From the NCBI GenBank assembly GCA_963790585.1, contig CAWBOY010000002.1, positions 682,001-746,000 of the forward strand: a stretch of DNA of 64,000 nucleotides, written 5' to 3'. A program made the position numbers and the translations under genes. The DNA is from CAWBOY01 sp963790585. Lineage in GTDB: Bacteria; Planctomycetota; Planctomycetia; Gemmatales; Gemmataceae. The notes beneath the pieces were generated by a model. That model was given only the letters and a program-made list of their open reading frames with translations. It made no database searches and had not been told where the DNA came from. Below are positions 54,101 through 61,574 of this stretch, piece after piece (position 1 is the first letter of the stretch; the number at the start of each line of letters is the position of its first letter).

Positions 54101-54655
54101 GCGGACAAGGGAGTGGAGCCAGAGGTGTTCGTAACGCTCTGGGGCCAGCTCATCCGGTTCGCGCTTGACGAGCAAGGATGGGACGCGGGCGGAGAGTTCG
54201 AGAGTGACGCCTATGACGTCGTTCACCAGCTCCTCGGTTTCGACATGGGGAAGACCGTGTTCGGCGACGATGCGCGGTACGGGCCACTTATCGCGGGGAT
54301 GTCGCCACTCTTTGAAGAAGCAGCCTCCCGCTGGTTCGTCTTCGGCAAGGTGGCCGCCGGGTTCTGCAGGTTCTCGTTGAAGCCTGCCGGGGCAGAGATG
54401 CTGCTACAAGGCGTCCGCTGGCTCGCAGCCGCAGAACCCTGTTGGTCAAAGTGGTCGTGGGAGCATGATGGCTTGGCAGAAGCCCTCGTGGACCTGTTGA
54501 GGGCTGCCCTTGATCGCCACCGGCCGGCGATTGCCGCGAACGCCGAGTCGCGCACGAGGTTCTTCCACCTCTGCAATCAGCTGGTAGCGCGCGGGTATCC
54601 TTCGGCCTTGGCTCTGCGGGAGAGGATTGTCGCCAGTCAAAGCGACGACATTTAG
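51131..54655 (+). CDS. STAND NTPase, C-terminal sensor-like region
   Basis: 1,174 residues without transmembrane segments or known motifs. Composition is alpha-helical with many tryptophans and arginines (RFAHVGTVADWRVLSG, WQEHHHQLIAKYPDLAKEG, FLKYFLSD-like helices). In STAND antiviral proteins this region recognises phage products; here it is only inferred from position and size. The frame starts mid-protein (VLVLANNSRALISAAWPALV), confirming a shift just upstream. It ends at 54,655, about 270 bases before the tRNA scar. Confidence 0.72.
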   Translation: MLVLANNSRALISAAWPALVEGELLSLLLDRFAHVGTVADWRVLSGIEDPAAAARFEHLYRVPFDAYWYGVLPVLAEHPDDVIRCALAPAAKLLRLWLSTVSPRQRFTVGLRCAAARLTLTIAREVQSQEAEDQRSIDQEVRTDVYVALLWAVPEFAGEAAQLCLELANRWPEADPVRRRREAARERSRLATEQINAERPETAALTRGFVIPDEVFGPRSAPWPDGPNHRVDEAFQEACLDYQAIFPMVVNRPREALEIFLAVVIEHPRPHRWGEDSLSQEAVGLDNNHQNCHPPFFHRGPFLNLLRSGEETAAFALALIIRVTNFATERWQEHHHQLIAKYPDLAKEGPTCVTLPNTEGWKAFSGDRNVLRWHDGWPSQPGVLSSMLMATEKWLYDEADAGRPIDRWVQQIVKEGHSVALVGVLLAVANYRPDLLPGPLRPLAGAWEIYVMESRLQVERGNVAFWSMQWMRYGEKAWNRARDWHTMPHRKTMLIDHVVLLILEDEAFRTEVFGFHQHWESLLQADEGNRHLRGQVNHFGVYSRYFRARAEGGEKMPDFYAWLAVQQREAAVAEEQANEELLPLTLAPQCRKRIDDNQTLKPDELAPFLDTLKRLSGQPAVPAEGGTQTVDAVLGGIAVLLLLHRDWVREDPDRERWCRSQLEEAVGRPRGRQPFDFPDSVAGWEWDTFAPECGVAMLAENPLDPLARGLLLLGLICFRYATVAATTRRLYRKQGALENEFDRMVRFTAEWSALRWGLRWSDQWQLGTKRLWERQCAPRLIAFVRGGALPPRRSLAEIEESGRQLTAALFAEFRTAVGREGEGRLRRLARWTGIPWLIDRLRTFLAAKKAEPQPDTDEDHSLIEADHDSPTLYRGISPTWPGLDLHYLMSGFAWLEIAAKENRLSDDAVDALRGLLDVSLRTVPKSGRERRRSSSRSPTKFDQWLYERIGEALPRLPKDKARTLWQPVLALGVKREYWLKYFLSDCFRAAADKGVEPEVFVTLWGQLIRFALDEQGWDAGGEFESDAYDVVHQLLGFDMGKTVFGDDARYGPLIAGMSPLFEEAASRWFVFGKVAAGFCRFSLKPAGAEMLLQGVRWLAAAEPCWSKWSWEHDGLAEALVDLLRAALDRHRPAIAANAESRTRFFHLCNQLVARGYPSALALRERIVASQSDDI

Positions 54656-54922
54656 CCTCGCCGGAAATCTCGCTCGTTACTGCATCCATTCCACCACACC
54701 GAGGTAAGTTCGCATCGATGCGTCAGACGCGGCGGTAACATCGACCGACGAAGAATCACAGCAGGTTGGCTTTTTTGGGGGGCATTTGGGGGGCAGTATT
54801 GGCCACACAAGCCCAACCTGAATACAATGCGAATAAGGTGCGGAATGGCCGTAACCTGTTGTAGGAATGAGGGTTCCAACACAATACCGATACAACCCCA
54901 ATATGCTTGAAATAGTGGCAAA
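54656..54922. other. Island end with att-like segment
   Basis: No gene. The stretch 54,771-54,835 (TTTTTGGGGGGCATTTGGGGGGCA...) resembles 46,051-46,110, and in both cases a tRNA-like end follows about 150 bases later. This may be the arm-binding part of an attachment site. Confidence 0.4.
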
Positions 54923-54979
54923 TTAGCTTCAGGAGCTGGTTCTCGCAAGGGAGTGGAGGTTCAAGTCCTCTCTTCGGCA
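54923..54979 (+). other. 3' half of tRNA-Leu(CAG), attachment-site scar (att)
   Basis: TTAGC-TTCAGGA-GCTGG fits an anticodon arm with CAG anticodon, followed by a long variable arm (TTCTCGCAAGGGA), a T-arm GGAGG-TTCAAGT-CCTCT and the acceptor strand CTTCGGC with discriminator A. The matching 5' half (GCCGAAG...) is absent upstream; island DNA is there instead. Half tRNAs of this kind are what integration into a tRNA gene leaves. The tRNA terminator still follows, so this is the chromosome-side end and the intact tRNA should be left of the window. Confidence 0.75.
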
Positions 54980-54990
54980 CCTTACAGCAT

Positions 54991-55027
54991 AAGGGGTTAC
55001 GGCAAATGGCCGTGATCCCTTTTTTTG
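54991..55027 (+). terminator. Rho-independent terminator after the tRNA-Leu fragment
   Basis: AAGGGGTTACGGC (54,991-55,003) pairs with GCCGTGATCCCTT (55,009-55,021), 11 of 13 positions plus wobble, and is followed by a T-run. It is placed as a tRNA gene terminator would be. Confidence 0.8.
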
Positions 55028-55100
55028 TTGAGTAATCTTTTCTGGTGGTGCGCTGACGTAGGAAACGGCGGTTTCGACCTTGGGAGATTCTGCCGATCTA

Positions 55101-56906
55101 TCAATGCGCCATATCACCTGAGCCGGCGGGTGGTTCACGATGGCCATAAAAGCTGTACAACACCGGCATTAGGTAACGAGTCAGGAACAGCGTCGTAATC
55201 ATGCCGCCAACGACCACGATGGCCAGCGGGCGTTGAGTCTGGGTGCCAATCTTGGTAGAGAGCGCAGCTGGCAGCAAGCCGAGAATGGCTGTCAATGCTG
55301 TCATCATCACGGGCCTGACGCGCTTCTCGGCTCCATCCATGATCGCCTCGTGCAGCTTCATTCCATGTGCTCGATTGGCATTGAACGACGAGATGAGCAA
55401 TAGGCCATCCATGATGGCCACGCCGAACAGAGATACGAAGCCGACGGCTGCTGAGATACTGAAATTGGTACCGGTCAGCCACATCGTCCATACCCCACCC
55501 AGCGACAGAGCGACCACGTTGCTAAAGACCACGATGGCGTCAATAAGTGAGTGGAACGCCATATACAGCAAAATCAAAATGAGCACGAGCGACACGGGAA
55601 TGATGTAGAGCAAGCGTGCCTCGGCTTCCTCCATTTCCTCGAATTCACCGCTCCATACTAGCCGATAGGGCGGCTGTACAACCGACTTCGTCAGCTCTTG
55701 CGCCTCCTTGACGGCGCTGCCCAGGTCGCGGTTGCGAACGCTGAACTTGATGGCGATCAAGCGCTCCCCCTGTTCGCGGTAAATCGTCGAGCAGCCTGAT
55801 TTCTCGTAGGAGCCGCCCGCGTCGATGGCGCCATCCTCGCCGACGGGGCTGACAAGATCGCGCAGCCGAAGGCGTGGCGTGTTGCTGATCGGATTAGCCG
55901 TTTCGACCAAGCTGCCGACCTTGGAGGGCGCGAGCAAACCCGACCCCGTAGGGCTCGGCGTCCATCCTGGGCCGGAGGCGGCGATGACTTGATTGTTGGA
56001 GACATCTACCGGAATATCGAGGATGGAATCTTCGCTGCCGCGCCGCCATTTCGGCCAGCGGATCGATACGTCGAACATCTTTTCGCCCTCGATCATCGTC
56101 GTCATCGCCTTGCCGCCGAGTGCGCTGGAGATGACGTTGTTGACGTCGGCCACCTGCACGTTCCACTTCTTGCATTTCTCGGGATCAGGCCGAAACTCCA
56201 GGTTTGATTGACCGCGAATGTCGAAGATGCCGACATTCTCCACCCCAGGCACTTGCCTCAAAGCATTTTTGAGCTTGCCAGCGTATTCCTGTAGTTTCTC
56301 CAGGTCCGGGCCAAAGATCTTGACGGAATTGTCGCCTTTGACGCCCGACAGCGACTCCATGACGTTATCGCGGATATTTTGTGAGAAATTCCAATCAATG
56401 CCGGGGAGCTTGGCCTCCAGCTCGGCATTCATCTCGTCGATCAGCTCGATCTTGGTGCGCGGCCTTAGCGGACCATACAACACTCGCTCGGTAGAATCTA
56501 AGAGTCCATACCAGATCTTGAATAGGCCAATCTGCCCGCCCTTGGCCTCGTACTCCGAGACATGATTGCCACGAGCTTTGAGACCACCCGGCCATTGCTT
56601 CTGCGGCTTGAGCGGCACAAAGTATTCGGAGTTGTAAAAACCTGTAGGATCCGTACCATCGTCCGGCCGGCCGATCTGGTTGACCACCGTCTCCACCTCG
56701 GGATACGAAAGCATGATCCCACGGGCCTCCTTGGAGATAGCACTACTACGATCCAAGGTGATATTAAGGGCATCGTGCCGCGAATCCAAAGATTGCCTTC
56801 TTCCAACTCTGGCATGAACTCGTTGCCCAGGTGAACCATCACAAAGCCAGTCGCGACGATCAGTGCGCCCATTAGGCCGACGGTGATCCAACGGTATTTC
56901 ATGCAC
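55101..56906 (-). CDS. cusA: CusA/CzcA-family RND metal efflux pump, C-terminal half
   Basis: The genuine part starts near 56,768 with NITLDRSSAISKEARGIML and runs to the stop. It includes the second porter domain and the last six membrane segments (LLYIIPVSLVLILILLYMAF, VALSLGGVWTMWLTG, AAVGFVSLFGVAIMDGLLL, ALTAILGLLPAALSTKIG). The 46 residues before that are out of frame. It continues the frame listed at 56,498; one C missing from a C-run near 56,768 splits the gene. Together the protein is about 1,240 residues, longer than E. coli CusA because of an inserted charged segment in the N half. Confidence 0.88.
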   Translation of the reverse strand: MHEIPLDHRRPNGRTDRRDWLCDGSPGQRVHARVGRRQSLDSRHDALNITLDRSSAISKEARGIMLSYPEVETVVNQIGRPDDGTDPTGFYNSEYFVPLKPQKQWPGGLKARGNHVSEYEAKGGQIGLFKIWYGLLDSTERVLYGPLRPRTKIELIDEMNAELEAKLPGIDWNFSQNIRDNVMESLSGVKGDNSVKIFGPDLEKLQEYAGKLKNALRQVPGVENVGIFDIRGQSNLEFRPDPEKCKKWNVQVADVNNVISSALGGKAMTTMIEGEKMFDVSIRWPKWRRGSEDSILDIPVDVSNNQVIAASGPGWTPSPTGSGLLAPSKVGSLVETANPISNTPRLRLRDLVSPVGEDGAIDAGGSYEKSGCSTIYREQGERLIAIKFSVRNRDLGSAVKEAQELTKSVVQPPYRLVWSGEFEEMEEAEARLLYIIPVSLVLILILLYMAFHSLIDAIVVFSNVVALSLGGVWTMWLTGTNFSISAAVGFVSLFGVAIMDGLLLISSFNANRAHGMKLHEAIMDGAEKRVRPVMMTALTAILGLLPAALSTKIGTQTQRPLAIVVVGGMITTLFLTRYLMPVLYSFYGHREPPAGSGDMAH

Positions 56907-58840
56907 AGGTCAAGCTGATTTAGATAACTGTGTTTGAGATAGCGAACCAACATATTGTCGTGCGCCGGCTTTAGGTTCTTCAGGAGGAACATGCACAGGA
57001 CCGGAGTAAACGTCGTCGCCAGCACCAGGGCACCGAAGAGAGCGAACATGTAGGTGTCGGCCATCGGCCCGAACAGCTGCCCCTCCGGGCCGCGCATCGT
57101 GAATAGGGGTAAGAAGGCACAGACCATGATGAGTGTCGAGAACAACAGGGCGCGTTGAATCTCGCCGGCTGAACGAAGAATACGGTCCTTGAGCGTCAAA
57201 TGCGTGTTTTCGTCGGTGGCGAGGTGGCGATAGATGTTCTCTACCATAATGACCGACGAATCGACGATGATGCCGAAATCGACGGCGCCGATCGACAGGA
57301 GGTTGGCCGACTTGCCGCGCATGAAGAGCATCGAGAACGCGAACAGAAGGGCCAGGGGGATATTGATAGCAACGATCAAAGCCGTGCGCACGTTGCTCAG
57401 AAACATGAACAAAATGATCGTCACGAGTATGATGCCGACGAACAGATTCTCTTGCACCGTTTCGGTGGTCACGCCGATGAGATCGGTGCGATCGTAGTAA
57501 GGTTCGATCTGCACGCCCGGCAGCATTCGGCCGGACGCGGGGTCGTTTAACGCTTTAACTTTGGCTTCGACGTCTCTGAGAGCGGGAAGCGAAGCCTCGT
57601 TCTTACGCAAGAGGACGATGCACTGAACCTTGTCCGCCTCGTCTTGGCCAATTAGCTCTCCGGTGTCGTTGTAGATGGGGCTACTCAAGACGCCATGAAA
57701 GTCTTCGAGGTGCTTACTCTGCCCGACCTTGCCGAGCCGCGTCAAATATGACACGACCACGCCGCGCTGGCCCGGTTGCTCGCCGGGCATGAGTCGACCG
57801 CCTTCGACGACATCCTCAACACAAATGGGCTGGTTGTTCACGGAGGCGATCACGAGCTTGCGAATGTCGCCGACGCGGCGCAACTCCTCACGGCGGAGGA
57901 CGGCAGCGGCAGCGCGCGCAATGCGGCGCCGGTGGGCTTCACGTAGCTCGCGCAGCTCGTTTTCAGAAGGTTTATCCTTGTCCGACGCTTTCTCCGCTCG
58001 CTCTAGCTCCGCCGCCGCGATAGGGTCGGGGTCTTTGAGGCCGATCACCTTGCGCGTGGGATCTTCACCGCTGCCGAACAGACCTACGCTTCTCACCGAC
58101 AGCGACACATGCCCCTGACTGACGGTATCGCCGCCCGTCGTTTGATTGCTGTTGCTGATCGCCTGTTGCAACTGAGCGAGCGTGATGCCATAGCGACGAA
58201 GCCGGTCCGGGTCGGGATGAATCTCATAGCGTCGCACCGTGCCACCGCTGCTGCTTACGTCGATGATGCGTGGCACCCGGCGGAACTCGCGCTCGAGCAC
58301 CCAATCCTGGAGAGCCTTGAGATCATTGAGAGTGTAAATGTCCCTGCCGGCTTCATCCTTCGGAGCGTTGAGCGTGTACCGATAGATCTCGCCTGTCGGC
58401 GATTGAGGCGACAGCGTCGGTTGAACGCCCTGCGGAAGATTCTGCGCGAACTGGAGGCGGTTGATGACTTCCTGGCGAGCGAGGTTGTAGTCGGTGCCAT
58501 ACTCGAACTGAATTCGCAGATGCGACAACCCAAAGAGCGATTTGGTGCGGACGTATTGGAGACCAGGCATGCCGGCCAAGGTCACTTCGAGCGGAATCGT
58601 GACCTGGCGCTCGATCTCCTCCGCGGACGCTCCATTGTTGGGCGCGACGACCTCGATGATCGGCGGCGCTGGATCGGGATACGCCTCGACATTGACATGG
58701 ATAAACGAATAAACACCTGTAATGACGAGAGTAAGACTGGCCAACAGTACCACTAATGGGTTGGACAGGGACCACTCGACCAGCTTGCGAATCATTCGAC
58801 ATCTCTCCCGCGCATACGAAACGTAGACACGGCATTTCAC
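56498..58840 (-). CDS. cusA: CusA/CzcA-family RND metal efflux pump, N-terminal half
   Basis: Starts at the ATG at 58840 or, more likely, a few codons on (MIRKLVEWSLSNPLVVLLA, the usual RND start). It has the first membrane segment, porter domain 1 (IEVVAPNNGASAEEIERQVTIPLE) and TM4 with the proton-relay acids (DFGIIVDSSVIMVENI). An unusual charged insert of about 60 residues (AAELERAEKASDKDKPSENEL...) lies in the porter region. After RGTMPL the frame is lost near 56,768. It pumps monovalent or divalent metal ions out with the adaptor and TolC proteins of this cluster. Confidence 0.9.
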   Translation of the reverse strand: MKCRVYVSYARERCRMIRKLVEWSLSNPLVVLLASLTLVITGVYSFIHVNVEAYPDPAPPIIEVVAPNNGASAEEIERQVTIPLEVTLAGMPGLQYVRTKSLFGLSHLRIQFEYGTDYNLARQEVINRLQFAQNLPQGVQPTLSPQSPTGEIYRYTLNAPKDEAGRDIYTLNDLKALQDWVLEREFRRVPRIIDVSSSGGTVRRYEIHPDPDRLRRYGITLAQLQQAISNSNQTTGGDTVSQGHVSLSVRSVGLFGSGEDPTRKVIGLKDPDPIAAAELERAEKASDKDKPSENELRELREAHRRRIARAAAAVLRREELRRVGDIRKLVIASVNNQPICVEDVVEGGRLMPGEQPGQRGVVVSYLTRLGKVGQSKHLEDFHGVLSSPIYNDTGELIGQDEADKVQCIVLLRKNEASLPALRDVEAKVKALNDPASGRMLPGVQIEPYYDRTDLIGVTTETVQENLFVGIILVTIILFMFLSNVRTALIVAINIPLALLFAFSMLFMRGKSANLLSIGAVDFGIIVDSSVIMVENIYRHLATDENTHLTLKDRILRSAGEIQRALLFSTLIMVCAFLPLFTMRGPEGQLFGPMADTYMFALFGALVLATTFTPVLCMFLLKNLKPAHDNMLVRYLKHSYLNQLDLCMKYRWITVGLMGALIVATGFVMVHLGNEFMPELEEGNLWIRGTMPLISPWIVVVLSPRRPVGSCFRIPRWRRWSTRSAGRTMVRILQVFTTPNTLCRSSRRSNGRVVSKLVAIMSRSTRPRAGRLAYSRSGMDS

Positions 58841-58884
58841 CGCGTCCGGTGTTGCAAAGCCCGCATTTTATGGGACTATTTCGT

Positions 58885-59002
58885 CGTTGTGGCACGGTCT
58901 CCTGACCGTGCCACCAGGTCTGACCGAAGGTCTCCATTAGTCCTAGACATCGGGAGACCTGAGTCGGCAAGAGTGGCACGGTCAGGAGACCGTGCCACAA
59001 CG
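58885..59002. repeat. Nested palindromic element GTGGCACGGTC
   Basis: The 30-base arm at 58,885-58,914 is the exact reverse complement of 58,973-59,002. Each arm also contains an 11-base palindrome (GTGGCACGGTC / GACCGTGCCAC). The whole 118 bases would fold into a cruciform between the adaptor and pump genes. It looks like a small non-coding repeat of the MITE/REP type. Confidence 0.85.
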
Positions 59003-59071
59003 CGGCTGTCGCATACGTTGCCCCTCACCCCGACCCCCCTCTCCCCCTTCCGGGACGAGAGGCTTATCTGA

Positions 59072-60550
59072 CTACTTTTTTGTATCCTGTTCTCGCTCGG
59101 ACTTGGCTTTCTGTTCCTCGAGAGCCGCCTTCAATTCAAGTACGCCGGTGAGGAGGACCTTCTCGTTGGCCTTAAGCGGTTGGCGGAGCAGGAGGCCTTG
59201 CTCCATTTCGTCGGCTGTGAGTTGCTGGTCGTCGGCGATGGACAGGCTGCTCACGAAGGCTGTCTTCTCGAAGCGATTGGTCACGACTACACGGCGCATT
59301 GTGTAATACTCCTTCGCCGCATCGGTTTGAACAAAGACGATGCTCTGCTTGCCGTCCTCGACGAGTGCGTCGATGGGGATTTCGACCACATCCTCAGGAG
59401 GCGGGAGGTGGACCGTCGCCGAAATGAACTGGCCGGCGCGAATCTTGCCGCCTGGATTGTTGATATAGCCAGTGATGAGGGCTGTGTGCTGGTTCTGGTC
59501 GATAAACCATCCAATTTCGTCAATCGATCCCTCGATGCCTTTGACCGGGTTGGCTCCCACAGTCTGTATGGTCCAGCGCATCTGCTCCGGCTTGAGCCGA
59601 TAAAACTCCGGCAAGTCGTCCTCAGGGCAGTTGGCCCGGACGATGAGCTGATCGGTCTTGGCGAGCGTGAACAGGTTAATGGTGTTGTCGACGACGATTT
59701 CACTCTTGGAGACGTTGCGCTCGACTATTACGGCGCTGTCCGGGGCTTTGAGGACCACCCGACCCCAATAGTCATGATTTTTGTTCCAGTCGGCGTCCTC
59801 TTTGGCCTCGCGCTTGCCGTCCTTGAGATTAGCGTCGTTGGCCTCTTTCTCGATGGCGGCGATGTCCTCATCGGGGATACCCCAAATCTTCAAGGTGTTC
59901 TTCGCACGCCTCACAGCGCTACGGTCGGTATCGACATTACGGCGAGCGGTCAGAACAAACACCATCGGTAGTGCGGAGCCACCTTTTTCCGCCTGGTCGA
60001 GGATGATCTGATCAAGCCGAAGCTGCACAATGGCCTCGAACAGGTCGCTCTTTTTATTGCCGACGTCAGCGCTGTAGAACGTCGCTAGATCCTGATTAGC
60101 CTTCACCTCGTCACCCGGGCGCAGTTCGCGATCGATCGTCTTGTTGGTCGAGATCGCAGGGTTGAGCGGGACGGTCGTTTTCTTGATCTCGACCACTTCC
60201 GCGGGTGCGAAGCGAGCGCGAATGCGGTTGATGCGCGATGGGTCGAGGGCGGTCGAGCCAGGCAATACCAAAGGTCTTGCTTGAGTCGGCACTTTGGCGA
60301 CCGCCAGCATATCCTTGCCGCCACGCAGAATGCCGAGCGAGCGTCTGACTTCGGCCGGCAACATCAAGGTGTTTGGTTGCTCTTTAACAATCTCAATTCG
60401 CTTGAGCTCTCGGGCGGGCGGCGGCTGGCTTGCCGCTCCGGCCTCGCTCGGTTTCCAGGGCAAAGGAATGCCGAGAAAGAAGAAGCCAAACGCTGCGAGG
60501 ACGCTGATCCCAATAAGGACACCGGCAGCTATTTTTAAGATCTGTATCAT
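59072..60550 (-). CDS. cusB: HlyD/CusB-family periplasmic adaptor of the RND pump
   Basis: 492 residues from the ATG at 60550 with GGGAGTAA upstream. An N-terminal membrane segment (IAAGVLIGISVLAAFGFFFLG) is followed by a barrel-sandwich fold split by an alpha hairpin (LFEAIVQLRLDQIIL...), a lipoyl half (WGRVVLKAPDSAVIVERNV) and a beta-barrel (GGKIRAGQFISATVHLPPP). It links the inner-membrane pump to the TolC protein. Upstream its frame stays open into the response regulator, so an apparent fusion exists, but the ribosome site supports a separate start. Confidence 0.88.
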   Translation of the reverse strand: MIQILKIAAGVLIGISVLAAFGFFFLGIPLPWKPSEAGAASQPPPARELKRIEIVKEQPNTLMLPAEVRRSLGILRGGKDMLAVAKVPTQARPLVLPGSTALDPSRINRIRARFAPAEVVEIKKTTVPLNPAISTNKTIDRELRPGDEVKANQDLATFYSADVGNKKSDLFEAIVQLRLDQIILDQAEKGGSALPMVFVLTARRNVDTDRSAVRRAKNTLKIWGIPDEDIAAIEKEANDANLKDGKREAKEDADWNKNHDYWGRVVLKAPDSAVIVERNVSKSEIVVDNTINLFTLAKTDQLIVRANCPEDDLPEFYRLKPEQMRWTIQTVGANPVKGIEGSIDEIGWFIDQNQHTALITGYINNPGGKIRAGQFISATVHLPPPEDVVEIPIDALVEDGKQSIVFVQTDAAKEYYTMRRVVVTNRFEKTAFVSSLSIADDQQLTADEMEQGLLLRQPLKANEKVLLTGVLELKAALEEQKAKSEREQDTKK

Positions 60551-61013
60551 CGCGTTACTCCCGTAGTGCATCGTGTTTAGGGACACTGGCCGAGCTGGTG
60601 TGCGCTCGACAAAATCAAGAGCGGTCAAAGTGGCCGGCATGGGTGCTGCCTGCAGAATCCCGTCAATCGCCTGACGCAGCTCGGCTAGGTGCATTGGCTT
60701 GGAGAGAATCGATCGAAACCGCGGTGCAAGCTCATGGCGTTGCTCGGGCGTCAGCGGCGTCCCGGTAAGAAGAATCAATGGAAAGTTAGGACGTTGCTGA
60801 TGTGCCGTTTCAGCCAGATCCAGGGCGGTGCCGTCGGGAAGATTGAAATCGAGCAAGGCTAAATCTGGCCACTCCTGCGCCAATTGCTCCCGTGCTGCCG
60901 CAACCGTTGCGGCAGTACGCACCGTAAAACCCATGTCCGCTGAGCGCTCGGTCGAGCGCGACCGCGACCGCGACATCATCTTCGACGACAAGGATTGTCT
61001 TTGATTCTCTCAT
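60551..61013 (-). CDS. Response regulator receiver-domain protein (frameshifted)
   Basis: The ATG at 61013 starts RESKTILVVEDDVAVAVALDRALSGHGF (ED acidic pair). The rest of the receiver domain is in another frame: TVRTAATVAAAREQLAQ, LALLDFNLPDG (phospho-acceptor D), LILLTGTPLT (T) and ILSKP (K). One extra T in a TTTT run near 60,927 splits it. There is no output domain, so it is a CheY-like protein. Its exact stop is unclear since the shifted frame stays open into the adaptor gene. It probably links the efflux genes to a two-component signal. Confidence 0.75.
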
Positions 61014-61350
61014 GGCCTACTGGTAAGGCATGTTGTGTGCCAGTGCTAAGAGAATGGAATCTTGTTTTCCTAAGACCTTATGGGCAAATGAGATAGAAAT
61101 GCCTGATGGATGTGACAATCGGACGGCAACATGCAGAATGCAATCGTATCGGGCGTAATCTGGCCAGAATCTGTACAGACGCTGTACAAGATAGGGCCAA
61201 AGAAACTCGCATCGGCTTTTTGTGTACAAAATATGTACACTGTCGGCTCGGTCCGATCTGTCTGCGTGGCGGCAGGCAACACTTAGCTTTATCAAACGCG
61301 CAACGATTTAAGAATTAACAAGTTACGTCGCTGGCAATTATTGGAATGGC
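61014..61350. promoter_or_regulatory. Promoter region of the regulator-adaptor-pump operon
   Basis: About 340 bases without a gene. It contains repeated TGTACA-type elements (ATCTGTACAGACGCTGTACAAG, TTGTGTACAAAATATGTACAC) between 61,165 and 61,245 that look like operator repeats for a DNA-binding regulator. The start of the receiver gene is about 160 bases away. Confidence 0.45.
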
Positions 61351-61486
61351 ACTAGTGCCCCGTCCAGACTAAATTTACGGGTGGCACAGACATTCCTGTC
61401 TGTGCGGAAACCGACGAATGTGCCTTTTGCTGCACAGACAGGAATGTCTGTGCCACCCGTAAATTTAGTATGGACGGCGCACTAGT
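61351..61486. repeat. MITE-like palindrome, 136 bases
   Basis: The left arm (61,351-61,415: ACTAGTGCCCCGTCCA...TTTACGGGTGGCACAGAC) is the near-exact reverse complement of the right arm (61,431-61,486, ending GGACGGCGCACTAGT). Both outer ends are ACTAGTGC/GCACTAGT, the same ACTAG core as in the IS4 ends. Arms of about 55 bases with a short loop and no gene fit a miniature inverted-repeat element. Confidence 0.85.
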
Positions 61487-61574
61487 CGCTGTTATGGAAC
61501 GGTCGGTAGACCCTCCCATAACAGGCTATCGCACTGAGCTTGCCTGTGGGCTCGCGGCTAAACAGGCGGACGCC

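Larger units (their letters stand above)
49156..54655 (+). pseudogene. Large STAND-type NTPase with nuclease-like N-terminus (Avs-like), several frameshifts
   Basis: Five successive frames join into one protein of about 1,830 residues. The first residues (RGFCYEDLVAARFLLGML; then LDDLAITFG and SMSNKSHKQV) look like a PD-(D/E)xK/DUF4297-type effector. The middle holds a P-loop, GESGVGKSAVV (about 50,132-50,160), and Walker B, RCLVVFDGVE (about 50,310). The last 1,174 residues are an alpha-helical sensor-like region. Shifts lie near 49,320, 49,795, 50,495, 51,025 and 51,130; none adds an internal stop once corrected. Antiviral STAND (Avs) proteins share this order and size. Higher GC and many GCG/CGG codons set it off from its neighbours. 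Defence function is inferred. Confidence 0.72.

Noticed and set aside
54756..54980. Minus-strand frame starting MPKRGLEPPLPCENQ
   Set aside because: It is the reverse translation of the tRNA-Leu fragment and att segment; such RGLEPP peptides are typical tRNA shadows.
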